Assembly: GCA_025354565.1 (NCBI GenBank)
Contig: JANXMQ010000223.1
Coordinates: forward strand, 1-56,311
Direction of reading: 5' to 3'
Length of the DNA: 56,311 nucleotides
From: Akkermansiaceae bacterium
Lineage (GTDB): Bacteria > Verrucomicrobiota > Verrucomicrobiia > Verrucomicrobiales > Akkermansiaceae
Shown here: positions 17,141 through 33,423 of the stretch, piece by piece
How positions within the stretch are numbered: position 1 is the first letter of the stretch
Layout of the letters: every line of letters starts with the position of its first letter
Position numbers and translations under genes: made by a program
Notes under the pieces: model-generated
Told to the model about the DNA's origin: nothing
What the model saw: only the letters and a program-made list of their open reading frames with translations
Databases searched by the model: none

Positions 17141-17710
17141 ATGTCAGAAACCAGCACATTCCGCGACCAGTGGTACGTTGTCCAAGTCCTTTCCGGGCAG
17201 GAGGGTAAGGTCCGTGACCGTATCGCTCGCACGGCCGAGGCGGAAGGCATGACCGAATACATCCGCGAGGTGCTCGTACCGACTGAAATGGTCTCCGAGA
17301 TCCGCCGTGGCAAGAAGACGGAAACGAAGAAGAAATTTTTCCCCGGCTACATCATCGTCAACATGAACCTCGCCACCGAGGACAATCAACTCGTCGAGAA
17401 GACCTGGTTTTTCATCAAGGAAATGGAAGGCGTGATCGGCTTCGCAGGGACGAAAGACCGCCCCGCGCCAATGCGGCCACGCGAAGTGGAGGCGATGCTC
17501 TCGCAGATCAAGGAACGCCAAGAAAGCGTGCGTCCCGCCATCAGTTTCGAAGTCGGAGACACCGTAAAGGTGGCCGATGGTCCCTTCCAGAGTCAGAACG
17601 GCGTGGTTGAAGAAATCGACCCGGAACGCGGCAAACTCCGCGTCTCGGTCACGATCTTCGGACGCAGCACGCCGGTCGAACTCGAGTATTGGCAGGTCGA
17701 AAGAGCATAA
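17141..17710 (+). CDS. nusG: transcription termination/antitermination factor NusG
   Basis: The 189-residue protein has the NGN domain (QWYVVQVLSGQEGKV...KKKFFPGYIIVNM) and a C-terminal KOW domain (EVGDTVKVADGPFQSQNGVVEEID, VSVTIFGRSTPVELEY). NusG binds the clamp of RNA polymerase and couples transcription to Rho or the ribosome. The length is typical and there are no insertions. The ATG at 17141 gives MSETSTFRDQWYVVQ; the frame continues to 17000, but that part is antiparallel to secE coding and is rejected. Confidence 0.97.
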   Translation: MSETSTFRDQWYVVQVLSGQEGKVRDRIARTAEAEGMTEYIREVLVPTEMVSEIRRGKKTETKKKFFPGYIIVNMNLATEDNQLVEKTWFFIKEMEGVIGFAGTKDRPAPMRPREVEAMLSQIKERQESVRPAISFEVGDTVKVADGPFQSQNGVVEEIDPERGKLRVSVTIFGRSTPVELEYWQVERA

Positions 17711-17793
17711 AGAACATTAAGATCATAATTGTCTCGACGAACCGTCCCGAATATACAACCACCCCTCTCCCGCAAGAATAACCGCACAATTTT

Positions 17794-18222
17794 ATGGCCA
17801 AGGAAGTCGTCAAACTCATCAAGCTCCAGATCAAAGCAGGAGCCGCCAATCCATCACCTCCCGTCGGCCCGGCCCTCGGTCAGGCGGGTGTCAACATCAT
17901 GGCGTTCTGTAAAGAATTCAACGCCAACACACAGTCCCAAGTCGGCGATGTGTTGCCGGTCGTGATTTCGGTTTACAAGGACAAGTCATTCTCCTTCATC
18001 ACCAAGAAGCCCCCCGCCGGGAATTTGCTCAAGAAGATCGCGGGACTCGCTTCAGGTTCGAAGGAGGCGAACAAGATCAAGGTTGGCAAGATCACCAAGG
18101 CGCAACTCATGGAGGTCGTCAAAATCAAGATGCCCGACTTGAACACGAAGGATCCGGAAGCCGCCTGCCGCATCCTCGCGGGCACCGCACGTCAGATGGG
18201 ACTCGAAATCGAAGGCTATTAA
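17794..18222 (+). CDS. rplK: 50S ribosomal protein L11
   Basis: This 142-residue protein is a complete L11: the N-terminal domain has [17 protein letters not shown], and the C-terminal rRNA-binding domain ends [18 protein letters not shown]. It forms the GTPase-associated centre with L10 and L7/L12. The order rplK-rplA-rplJ-rplL is conserved. A 130-base gap separates it from rplA. Confidence 0.98.
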   Translation: MAKEVVKLIKLQIKAGAANPSPPVGPALGQAGVNIMAFCKEFNANTQSQVGDVLPVVISVYKDKSFSFITKKPPAGNLLKKIAGLASGSKEANKIKVGKITKAQLMEVVKIKMPDLNTKDPEAACRILAGTARQMGLEIEGY

Positions 18223-18352
18223 TTCAAGGAGCGTTGGCGTCTCGCCAACATCTTCTCTTCAAAATTCTCCGCCTACGGCCTAACCGCTCAAAGCACAAGC
18301 AGGAGGGAAACGCAACCCGCAATTTCCGCCCGAACTGCAACCTACTAACAAA

Positions 18353-19060
18353 ATGGCAAAACACCGCAGCAAACGCTACAAAAAAGCCGTCGCCCTTGTC
18401 CAAGTTGGCAAGAGCTACTCGCTCACCGATGCAATCAGCACCGTGAAGGAATTCCCGGCGCCGAAGTTCACCCCCACCGTCACCCTCTCGTTCCACCTCG
18501 GCGTGGACCCTCGGAAGAGTGACCAAATGGTCCGTGGTTCTGTCTCGTTGCCACACGGCACCGGCAGAAACGTCCGTGTCGTCGTCTTCGCATCCGGCGC
18601 GGCTGCTGAGGCTGCTATTGCCGCTGGCGCTGAACACGTTGGGTACGAAGATCTCATCAAGAGAGTCCAGGAAGGTTTCACGGATTTCGATTCCGCGATT
18701 GCCACGCCTGACGCGATGACCGAAGTGCGTAAAATCGCTCGGATCCTCGGTCCTCGTGGTCTGATGCCAAACCCGAAGACCGGCACCGTCACCGACGACA
18801 CTGCAAAAGCGGTCCGCGAGGTGAAGGCCGGACGCGTGGATTTCAAACTCGATAAAAACGGCAACGTCTCGGGTTCGATCGGCAAGTCCTCCTTCGAACC
18901 AGCCCAATTGGAAGAAAACGCCCGTGCTTTCGTGGACAGCGTGGTTCGCGCCAAACCGGCTTCCGCCAAAGGCAACTACATCCAAGCGGTGACGCTCGCC
19001 GCCTCGATGCTCCCGGGCATTCCTCTGGAAGCCGCCACCTACACCAAAGCCTCCACCTAA
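18353..19060 (+). CDS. rplA: 50S ribosomal protein L1
   Basis: The 235-residue L1 has both family signatures: DLIKRVQEGFTDFDSAIATPD near the domain junction, and GPRGLMPNPKTGTV. It binds 23S rRNA at the L1 stalk and, in other bacteria, represses its own operon. The longer frame at 18234 is a different frame and is not used. Translation starts at ATG 18353 (MAKHRSKRYKK), with rplJ 20 bases downstream. Confidence 0.98.
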   Translation: MAKHRSKRYKKAVALVQVGKSYSLTDAISTVKEFPAPKFTPTVTLSFHLGVDPRKSDQMVRGSVSLPHGTGRNVRVVVFASGAAAEAAIAAGAEHVGYEDLIKRVQEGFTDFDSAIATPDAMTEVRKIARILGPRGLMPNPKTGTVTDDTAKAVREVKAGRVDFKLDKNGNVSGSIGKSSFEPAQLEENARAFVDSVVRAKPASAKGNYIQAVTLAASMLPGIPLEAATYTKAST

Positions 19061-19080
19061 GCCACGGTCCGCCAACGCAT

Positions 19081-19686
19081 ATGAATCCCGATAAGAAAAT
19101 CATCATCAACGGCCTGTTGGATCGCGTCAACGCGTCGCCCTACCTGATCGTCATCGACTACACCGGCCTCACGGTGCAGCAATTCACGGAACTCCGCAAC
19201 CGTCTCGGCGCGGGTGGTGCTAACTGCACCGTCGCTAAGAACAGCTACATGCGCAAAGCCCTCGCCGAGGCCGGAATGCCTGACATCGGTGCCGACCTCA
19301 CCGGTCAAATGGCCTACGTGATGGGTGAAGCCGAAGTATTCTCCGCCGCGAAGGTCATCAAGAATTTTGAAAAGGAATTCAAGAAGCCCGAGATGAAGGT
19401 GGGTATCCTTGGCAATGCGGTGCTCGACGCCGACAAGCTCAAGGCCATCGCCGACATTCCGTCCCGCGAAGCCGTGCTGTCCCAACTTTTGGCCACAATC
19501 CTCGAGCCTGCTTCCCGCATCGCCCGCATCGTGCAAACCAAATTCAACCCGGATGGCGGCAGTTCATCCGAAGAATCCCCAGTCGCAGAAGCTGTTGCCG
19601 AAGAGGCACCAGCCGCTGAAGTCGTGGCAGAAGCGGCTCCCGTCGCCGAAGCACCTGCTGAAACCGAAGCCCCCGCTGCTGAATAA
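19081..19686 (+). CDS. rplJ: 50S ribosomal protein L10 with acidic C-terminal tail
   Basis: The 201-residue protein has a normal L10 core (residues 1-160: YLIVIDYTGLTVQQFTELR, NSYMRKALAEAG, SQLLATILEPASRIARIV). It then carries about 40 extra residues rich in Ala, Glu, Pro and Val, arranged as imperfect repeats (VAEAVAEEAPAAE, VVAEAAPVAE). Most bacterial L10 proteins end near residue 165-175. L10 anchors L7/L12 dimers on the stalk, and the helix that does this precedes the tail. The tail's role is unknown. It could be a flexible acidic extension like those of other PVC ribosomal proteins. Confidence 0.96.
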   Translation: MNPDKKIIINGLLDRVNASPYLIVIDYTGLTVQQFTELRNRLGAGGANCTVAKNSYMRKALAEAGMPDIGADLTGQMAYVMGEAEVFSAAKVIKNFEKEFKKPEMKVGILGNAVLDADKLKAIADIPSREAVLSQLLATILEPASRIARIVQTKFNPDGGSSSEESPVAEAVAEEAPAAEVVAEAAPVAEAPAETEAPAAE

Positions 19687-19702
19687 ACAACAATCTGAAG
19701 TG

Positions 19703-19794
19703 ATGGTGGTCGCGACTCTTGTTGCCACCTGAACCCACAATGGTTCCTCGTCGGAGCGGCGGCTGCCGTTCTGAAATCCCCGGAGGCTCCGGGG
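19703..19794 (+). other. hairpins in the rplJ-rplL spacer
   Basis: The 138-base gap holds an imperfect palindrome (GGTGGTCGCGAC...GTTGCCACC, about 19705-19729) and a hairpin CCCCGGA-GGC-TCCGGGG (19778-19794) just upstream of rplL. There is no T-run, so this is not an intrinsic terminator. An mRNA-processing or stabilising role that raises L7/L12 output is possible. Confidence 0.35.
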
Positions 19795-19824
19795 GCGACG
19801 ATACCGAACAAGGAGAACAAAAAA

Positions 19825-20196
19825 ATGGCTAATATTGATACACTCGTAGAAGAACTCGGCAAGCTCACCGTTTTGGAAGCTGTCGATCTCGTGAAAAAAC
19901 TTGAAGAACATTGGGGCGTTTCCGCCGCTGCTCCAGTCGCCGCGGCTGGTCCTGCTGCCGTCGCCGAAGCTGTCGAGGAGAAGACCGAATTCGACGTGGT
20001 CCTAACGGATTGCGGCCCGAACAAGATTGCCGTCATCAAGGCAGTCCGCGAAGTCGCTCCTGGTCTGGGCCTTGCAGACGCGAAGAAGCTCGTCGAGAGC
20101 GCGCCTGCCAAGATCCTCGAAGGCGTTGCCAAAGACGCCGGCGAAACTGCCAAGAAGAAGCTCGAAGAGGCTGGTGCCAAAATCGAGCTCAAGTAA
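19825..20196 (+). CDS. rplL: 50S ribosomal protein L7/L12
   Basis: The 123-residue protein has the N-terminal dimerisation helix ([21 protein letters not shown]), an Ala-rich hinge and the globular C-terminal domain ([30 protein letters not shown]). The globular domain contacts translational GTPases. A strong ribosome-binding site (AAGGAG, 19811-19816) lies upstream, in keeping with the multiple copies of L7/L12 per ribosome. A terminator-like hairpin follows, probably separating it from rpoBC. Confidence 0.98.
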   Translation: MANIDTLVEELGKLTVLEAVDLVKKLEEHWGVSAAAPVAAAGPAAVAEAVEEKTEFDVVLTDCGPNKIAVIKAVREVAPGLGLADAKKLVESAPAKILEGVAKDAGETAKKKLEEAGAKIELK

Positions 20197-20211
20197 CACT
20201 ATCAGATTTTT

Positions 20212-20243
20212 CCCGGGGCGGAGGAATCCGCTCCGGGATTTTC
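20212..20243 (+). terminator. hairpin terminator/attenuator between rplL and rpoB
   Basis: The arms CCCGGGGCGGA (20212-20222) and TCCGCTCCGGG (20227-20237) close a GGAA tetraloop and are followed by ATTTTCT. The U-run is short, so partial termination (attenuation) ahead of rpoBC, as in the E. coli rplL-rpoB gap, is likely. Confidence 0.75.
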
Positions 20244-20383
20244 TGTCGTGACCGGCGGGAGATTCTAAATGCTAACCGAGACTTTCCCGCCGATTCCGAC
20301 AAAACTTTTCAACGCTTGATCCACCCTGCCTGAGACCGCTAGCGGCTCGGGCTCAATTTGTAAGAAGAATACCACTAAACGCC

Positions 20384-24331
<3,948 letters not shown>

Positions 24332-24377
24332 TTTAAATACGCGAACCCCTAACCTGACCTAAAACGTTACTAACAAC

Positions 24378-28589
<4,212 letters not shown>

Positions 28590-28609
28590 ATCCTAACAAC
28601 CCACCCTCG

Positions 28610-28643
28610 GCCCCGGCCCGCATCAGCGCGCCGGGGCTTTTTT
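28610..28643 (+). terminator. intrinsic terminator of the rpoBC operon
   Basis: Arms GCCCCGGC (28610-28617) and GCCGGGGC (28630-28637) form a GC stem with a 12-base loop, directly followed by six T residues. It is a textbook Rho-independent terminator. Confidence 0.92.
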
Positions 28644-28681
28644 GCTTCGATTCCATTTCGAACTCTGATTGATTTCGGCAA

Positions 28682-29689
28682 ATGAAACATCCAATCCCCG
28701 TAGGGCTACTCATGTTGTGTATTGGCATCGCCATCGGCTGGAATGCCAAGCCCATGCCAACACCGAGCGTCTCTCCGGTGGCCAGCGGCTTAACCCCGCC
28801 GCCCTCAAAGCCTGTCGTCGCCGTAGCAAGTAGCGAGGATCCTCCTCCGGGCAAGCACGCCCTGCGTGATTCCGTCGTCAAGAAGCCGTCGAACATGATG
28901 CCCACTGAGGCAGAGATGGATCAGGCAAAAAAGATGCAGGCGGAAATGTCAAAGGCCATGGTCAAACACCAGCGGGCGAAATTTGAACAACAGATCGACC
29001 GTCTCACAGAAAGCCTGAGCCTTACCGCAGATCAGAAAGCCAAGCTCACCAACTGGCTTGATGACGGGATGAAAAAACTCGAAGGTCTGGATTTCACCGA
29101 TCCCAAGGCCATGACCGAGCTTCCCGAGTTGTCAAAACTCCTGACGCCCAAGGCGCTCGAAGACCAACTCGCCTCCTCTCTATCAGCCGAGCAGCAAACC
29201 GCCTTCACAGACTATAAAGAGCGTGAGCATCACGATCAGGTCGATGCCGCCGCGCTCAAGAGTCTCTCAAAATTGCAGGGCGTCATCCAGTTTGAGGACG
29301 GCCAGCGCGATGAGGTCTATCAGGTTCTAACGAAATCAGCGGAGGCCAGCTTGCTTGCGAAAAACGAGAATCCAGACATTGCCGCGATGTTCACCGAAGG
29401 CATGGGTATCGAAATGGACCCCTACGACCTCGGCCTCCAACAAGCGATGACCGAGTCCATGGGCGACCCTGCCAAGTTGCAGGAAAACGCCGGTGACCAA
29501 AAACAAATTTTGGGGAAACTGCGCGAGGTCATCGACAAGCGTATCGACGCGAAAGTGGAACTACTCCGCCCCGTGCTCAACGACAAGCAGCTTGAACAAT
29601 ACAGAACCGAGCTCAAGACCAAGGGCATGGGGGTTTATGGCACCGTCCTCTCTGGCTTAGATGCCCAGGACGCGACCCCCAGCAAGTGA
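28682..29689 (+). CDS. exported helical protein of unknown function, LTxxQ-like
   Basis: The 335-residue protein has one N-terminal hydrophobic helix (VGLLMLCIGIAIGWNA), which may be an anchor or signal, then a Pro/Ser-rich linker (24-55). A long Lys/Glu/Gln-rich helical body follows. The body has repeated helix motifs LSLTADQKAKL, LSAEQQTAF and LRPVLNDKQLEQY, resembling the LTxxQ motif of Spy/CpxP periplasmic chaperones. The family was not recognised beyond this likeness. It starts 39 bases after the rpoC terminator, so it probably has its own promoter. Confidence 0.6.
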   Translation: MKHPIPVGLLMLCIGIAIGWNAKPMPTPSVSPVASGLTPPPSKPVVAVASSEDPPPGKHALRDSVVKKPSNMMPTEAEMDQAKKMQAEMSKAMVKHQRAKFEQQIDRLTESLSLTADQKAKLTNWLDDGMKKLEGLDFTDPKAMTELPELSKLLTPKALEDQLASSLSAEQQTAFTDYKEREHHDQVDAAALKSLSKLQGVIQFEDGQRDEVYQVLTKSAEASLLAKNENPDIAAMFTEGMGIEMDPYDLGLQQAMTESMGDPAKLQENAGDQKQILGKLREVIDKRIDAKVELLRPVLNDKQLEQYRTELKTKGMGVYGTVLSGLDAQDATPSK

Positions 29690-29790
29690 TTTTCAAACCA
29701 AAAGAATCCATAGTCATGGACCAAAATGTAACCATACTTCGCCTCACTCATTATCTGTGTTTATCCCAATAGAGTTTCTTGGCCTCCTTG

Positions 29791-30276
29791 TCATAAGGAT
29801 GATTTCCATGTCTGATCGATGTAGGTGATAATCGCGGGGATCGCGAGGTCGAACATTTCCGCGACTTCTTCATAGGCCCGACGGCCCATGCCGATGGGGT
29901 CGGGAATGTCAGCACCGATGCCCTCACCAGGGATTTCCACAAATTCACAGACGAGGTAAAATTTATCCGCATGGTCGGGAAAACGGGCTTCGAGCGACTG
30001 CAAGTGGCCGGAGGTCATAGCGAAAACATGAGTGGCCTCCGAGAGACGGGTGTTCGAGACTGATCGGCTGGCAAACCCGTCCAGCGCCAGGTCACGCTTT
30101 TTCAACAGCGCGGCGGTTTCCGGATTTGCCGGAGTCCCTTTAGAAGCGGCCAGCCCGGCGGAACTCACCGTGTAATCCTCGCGCCCAGCCACCGCCTTGC
30201 GGAACAGCCCCTCGGCCATCGGACTGCGGCAGGTATTGCCAGTGCAAACGAATAGCACATGCTTCTTGTCGGACAT
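29791..30276 (-). CDS. low-molecular-weight protein-tyrosine phosphatase family
   Basis: The 161-residue protein starts MSDKKHVLFVCTGNTCRSP, with the P-loop CxxxxxR as Cys11 to Arg17. The DIPDPIGM segment near the C-terminus supplies the general-acid Asp. That combination defines LMW phosphatases; arsenate reductases of the family would need further cysteines not seen here. Such enzymes often sit with capsule kinases or with ribose-5-phosphate isomerase rpiB, neither of which is adjacent. The gene is divergent from the rodZ-like gene, with a 96-base shared spacer. Confidence 0.88.
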   Translation of the reverse strand: MSDKKHVLFVCTGNTCRSPMAEGLFRKAVAGREDYTVSSAGLAASKGTPANPETAALLKKRDLALDGFASRSVSNTRLSEATHVFAMTSGHLQSLEARFPDHADKFYLVCEFVEIPGEGIGADIPDPIGMGRRAYEEVAEMFDLAIPAIITYIDQTWKSSL

Positions 30277-30331
30277 CGCGCGGGACGATGACGGGTGCCG
30301 CCCGCTTCGTCAAATCGGAATGACCAAGGGC

Positions 30332-30359
30332 TTGCACTGGCGGGCTGATTTGCTACGGT
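30332..30359 (+). promoter_or_regulatory. candidate promoter of the rodZ-like gene
   Basis: TTGCAC (30332-30337) and TACGGT (30354-30359) are spaced 16 bases apart with TGC before the -10. The segment TTTGCTACGGTCCC differs by one base from TTTGCTACTGTCCC in the tuf promoter, which has the same spacing. The GTG start at 30373 is only 13 bases past the -10, so the transcript would be nearly leaderless. Confidence 0.5.
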
Positions 30360-30372
30360 CCCAAGAAGTAAC

Positions 30373-30960
30373 GTGAAAGAATTGCAGGACGAAATTGGCG
30401 AGCGCTTGCTAGCGGCACGCAACATGGCGGGACTGACCTTGGAGGATGTCATCTTCCGAGTTCGCATCCCGCGTTCGGTGATCGAGGCCTTGGAAGCGGG
30501 GGATTTCTCGGTGTTTGCAGGGCCGACTTATGCCAAGAGTTTCCTCTCCCAATACAGTGATTTTCTCAATGTGGATGCCACTGCTTGGCTGGACGCGCTG
30601 CAGCCGGCTCCCTTCGTCGTGGGGGAAATCGCCCGGCCAATCGTGGTGGATGCCGGAGCGAAAAGCGAGAGCAGCATTTCTGAACAGGGGGTCGCTAACG
30701 GTTGGTTGGCCGGCGTCGGAGTGTTGATCCTTTCGTGTGGACTGGTTTACTTGGCGATCCGGGGTTACGATTATTTTGAAGCTCGCTTGGGCGGAGCCAC
30801 GAATGTCGTGAACGCCATCAATCCCGGCGTTAAGCCGCTGGGGTCGGTGAAATCCGCCTCAACTCAAGCCGCGCCCAATTCCGTGGCGGCGCAGGCTGTG
30901 CCCAAAAAACCGGATGACGATTTTTCCGCCCCACCGCCCCGTGCCATAATTGTTAGATAA
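30373..30960 (+). CDS. RodZ-like helix-turn-helix membrane protein
   Basis: The 195-residue protein has a cytoplasmic Cro/C1-type HTH of the HTH_25 class (IGERLLAARNMAGLTLEDVIF, then FSVFAGPTYAKSFLSQY). A membrane helix follows at about 115-133 (LAGVGVLILSCGLVYLAIRGY), then a short Ala/Pro-rich outer part. That order matches RodZ, which links MreB to the membrane and cell-wall machinery. The periplasmic domain is much shorter than in E. coli. The start is GTG, chosen because it gives the full HTH. MreB and MreC are not adjacent, so the cell-shape role is inference. Confidence 0.75.
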   Translation: MKELQDEIGERLLAARNMAGLTLEDVIFRVRIPRSVIEALEAGDFSVFAGPTYAKSFLSQYSDFLNVDATAWLDALQPAPFVVGEIARPIVVDAGAKSESSISEQGVANGWLAGVGVLILSCGLVYLAIRGYDYFEARLGGATNVVNAINPGVKPLGSVKSASTQAAPNSVAAQAVPKKPDDDFSAPPPRAIIVR

Positions 30961-31070
30961 CTGCCGCAGCCGGTCGCTTTCTGATCTTGATTAACGGGAA
31001 AACGTCGTTTGAATCAATGTCACCAGCGGTGCGAAAGATGCCCGCTGCAAATCGAGTAGAAATTCACCCC

Positions 31071-32075
31071 ATGAAAAAATCCATCGCCGCCTTAGGCCTC
31101 ACGCTTGTCGCCACTGTCTTACCCGCCTTTTCGGAATCTGGAATCGGCTGGGTTTCCTATCCGGGCGGAACAGGTCCGGGCATGGGGAAACACCTTGTGC
31201 TGTTAGCTGGCGACGAGGAATACCGCTCGGAGGAAGCCCTGCCCATGCTGGCGAAAATTCTCAGCACCCGCTTTGGCTTCGAGTGCACGGTGTTGTTTTC
31301 GGTGGACCCCGATGGCACGATCAATCCGAACAAGGGCGAAAGTCTTGGCAAGCCCGAGGCTTTGGACTCCGCCGACGCCATCGTCACCTCACTGCGTTTC
31401 CGCAAATGGCCGGACGAGGCGATGAAACACTTCGATGCGGCGATCCAGCGTGGGGTTCCCATTGTGGGTCTCAGGACCAGCACTCATTCCTTCCAGTTGC
31501 CCGACTCCAGCGGCTTCAAACAATATAACAAATATGGCAAGACCGTCCTTGGCGAGGGCTGGGTCAATCACTGGGGCAAGCACAAGTCGGAGGCCACCCG
31601 CGCCGTGATGGAGGCCACCGCAAGCCAAGATCCGATCCTGCGCGGGGTGGAGGATGTTTTTGTCGATACCGATGTTTATGAAGCCTATCCGCCAGCCGAC
31701 GCGGCGATCTTGTTCAGGGGGCAAGTCCTCAAGGGCATGGATGCCAAGGACCCTGCGGCAGCCTATGAAAAAACCCGTGCCGACAAGCAGAAGCAGGACA
31801 TCAACACCCCGATGATGCCCATCGCTTGGCACCGCGAGGTCAAGAACGCCGCCGGCAACACCAACAGAGTCCTTTGCACCACCATGGGCGCGGCCACGGA
31901 TCTAACGAACGAAGGCCTCCGCCGCATGGTCGTGAATGGCGTGCTTTGGGGACTGGGTATCGAAATCCCTGCGAAGTCCAATGTCACCTTGGTGGGCGAC
32001 TATCAGCCTAACAAATACGAGTTCAACGGCTACAAGAAAAACCTGAAAGCTGCAGATTTCGAGCTCGCTAAATAA
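31071..32075 (+). CDS. exported ThuA-like domain protein
   Basis: The 334-residue protein has a signal peptide (MKKSIAALGLTLVATVLPAFS), then a single ThuA-like flavodoxin/glutamine-amidotransferase-type fold: HLVLLAGDEEYRSEEALPML at the start, RGVPIVGLRTSTHSF in the middle, and NTNRVLCTTMGAATDL with VNGVLWGLG at the end. ThuA-like proteins are abundant in PVC bacteria and are associated with sugar uptake or cleavage, but the reaction is not established. The ATG at 31071 before the signal peptide is chosen over the frame start at 30987. Confidence 0.8.
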   Translation: MKKSIAALGLTLVATVLPAFSESGIGWVSYPGGTGPGMGKHLVLLAGDEEYRSEEALPMLAKILSTRFGFECTVLFSVDPDGTINPNKGESLGKPEALDSADAIVTSLRFRKWPDEAMKHFDAAIQRGVPIVGLRTSTHSFQLPDSSGFKQYNKYGKTVLGEGWVNHWGKHKSEATRAVMEATASQDPILRGVEDVFVDTDVYEAYPPADAAILFRGQVLKGMDAKDPAAAYEKTRADKQKQDINTPMMPIAWHREVKNAAGNTNRVLCTTMGAATDLTNEGLRRMVVNGVLWGLGIEIPAKSNVTLVGDYQPNKYEFNGYKKNLKAADFELAK

Positions 32076-32188
32076 GGCGATCACGAGCACCGCATAGCCT
32101 GACTTAGGTTCGACTTGCTTGGCCCTCGCGGTCACGGGTCGATGCGTTCGTTCTGGCAGTCCGTCTCCGTGGTGCTTAGCTTCCGGTC

Positions 32189-33235
32189 ATGGACGCCTTG
32201 ATTCACCATTTGGAAGCCAAGCAAGAGCTGTCGCCGCGCGAAGTGGAGGTGGCGGCGGCGTTGTTGTTAGATCCGGCCATGGCGGATGAAAAAAAGGCCA
32301 GGCTGTTGGCGGCCTTGGCTCTCAAGGGTGAAACTCCGGGCGAGATCGCAGGCTTCGTGGAGGCATTTCTCGAACACGCGATCAATCCGCATCTCGGCCT
32401 GCTGGATCTCGACGGCCCCACCCTCGATGTCTGCGGCACGGGCGGCGATCAGCTAGATTTGTTCAACATTTCCACCACCGCCATGTTCATCGCCGCCGCT
32501 GCCGGGGCCGTGGTCGTGAAGCATGGCAACCGCGGCATCACTTCGAAAAGTGGTGGCGCGGACGTGCTGGAGGCGCTCGGCATCCGCATTGATCTGCCTG
32601 CAGATGAGTTCCGCAACTGTGTCGAAAAAGCGGGCATCGGCTTCATGTTTGCACCGCTCTATCACCCGGCCTTCAAGGCGGTCGTTGCGGTTAGAAAATC
32701 GCTGGCGGCTCAAGGTGTGAAGACCATTTTCAACCTGATCGGCCCGCTGCTCAATCCGGCCCGCCCGCAGTGCCAGCTCATCGGAGTTTTCAATCGCGAC
32801 CTCTGCCCGGCCTTCGCAGAAATTCTGCAACGCCTCGGCCGCGACAGCGCTTGGGTCGTTCACGGCACCACGGGTGATGGCCGCGCCGTCGATGAAGTCA
32901 GCCTTATGGGGTCCACGCGGATTATTAAATCCGGTCTCTATCAGGACTTGGCGGACGAGGAGGTCCATCCGCGCGATTTCGGGATGAAACCCGTGGAGGT
33001 GGCGGAACTCCAAGGCGGCGATGCCAGGGCGAATGCGGTAATCCTCGAAGCGATTCTAGCCGGTCGTGAAACCGGCCCGAAGCGCGACATGGTCCTGATG
33101 AACGCCGGAGCCGCCCTCGCCTGCGCCGGTCTAGCAGATGACATGGGCGATGGCATCGAAATTTCGCGTGAGATGATCACGAGTGGAGCCGCGCTTGAAA
33201 AACTACGATTGCTGCAAAAAGCCTCGCTGGGCTAA
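32189..33235 (+). CDS. trpD: anthranilate phosphoribosyltransferase
   Basis: The 348-residue enzyme joins anthranilate to PRPP in tryptophan synthesis. Key motifs are intact: VCGTGGDQLDLFNIST (PRPP/Mg site), VKHGNRGITSKSGGADVLEALG, FNLIGPLLNPA and DEVSLMG. The N-terminal four-helix part (residues 1-70) is normal. It is not next to trpE, trpC or trpG, so the pathway genes are scattered or partly elsewhere. Confidence 0.96.
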   Translation: MDALIHHLEAKQELSPREVEVAAALLLDPAMADEKKARLLAALALKGETPGEIAGFVEAFLEHAINPHLGLLDLDGPTLDVCGTGGDQLDLFNISTTAMFIAAAAGAVVVKHGNRGITSKSGGADVLEALGIRIDLPADEFRNCVEKAGIGFMFAPLYHPAFKAVVAVRKSLAAQGVKTIFNLIGPLLNPARPQCQLIGVFNRDLCPAFAEILQRLGRDSAWVVHGTTGDGRAVDEVSLMGSTRIIKSGLYQDLADEEVHPRDFGMKPVEVAELQGGDARANAVILEAILAGRETGPKRDMVLMNAGAALACAGLADDMGDGIEISREMITSGAALEKLRLLQKASLG

Positions 33236-33236
33236 A

Positions 33237-33332
33237 TCACCGGTCAGCGAACCAGTTCGTGATCAGGCGGGCGAGTGCCAGACCGCCGACAATCCCGCAG
33301 ATCACGATCGTAAGGGTTAGTAAATGGAGCAT
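33237..33332 (-). CDS. possible 31-residue single-helix membrane protein
   Basis: A short frame convergent with trpD starts at ATG 33332 and encodes 31 residues: MLHLLTLTIVICGIVGGLAL, then ARLITNWFADR. It is a single membrane helix with a positive C-terminal flank, like many bacterial small membrane proteins. No strong ribosome-binding site is visible. It could be chance, but the composition is far from that of neighbouring shadow frames. Confidence 0.35.
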   Translation of the reverse strand: MLHLLTLTIVICGIVGGLALARLITNWFADR

Positions 33333-33423
33333 ATGTCGGTTTCGTCGCGGATGGGCATCGGGTCAAGGGATGTAGTCGGATTCTGAGGACTTTTTCGCAT
33401 CGCCAAGCGGACGGGGCCGGGGC

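Noticed and set aside
19703-19794. Intrinsic terminator between rplJ and rplL
   Set aside because: The hairpins lack a T-run and the two genes encode one stalk complex that must be coexpressed.
29791-30276. Arsenate reductase identity for the LMW phosphatase
   Set aside because: Only the P-loop Cys11 and Cys16 are present; the additional resolving cysteines of ArsC-type enzymes are missing and no ars genes are adjacent.
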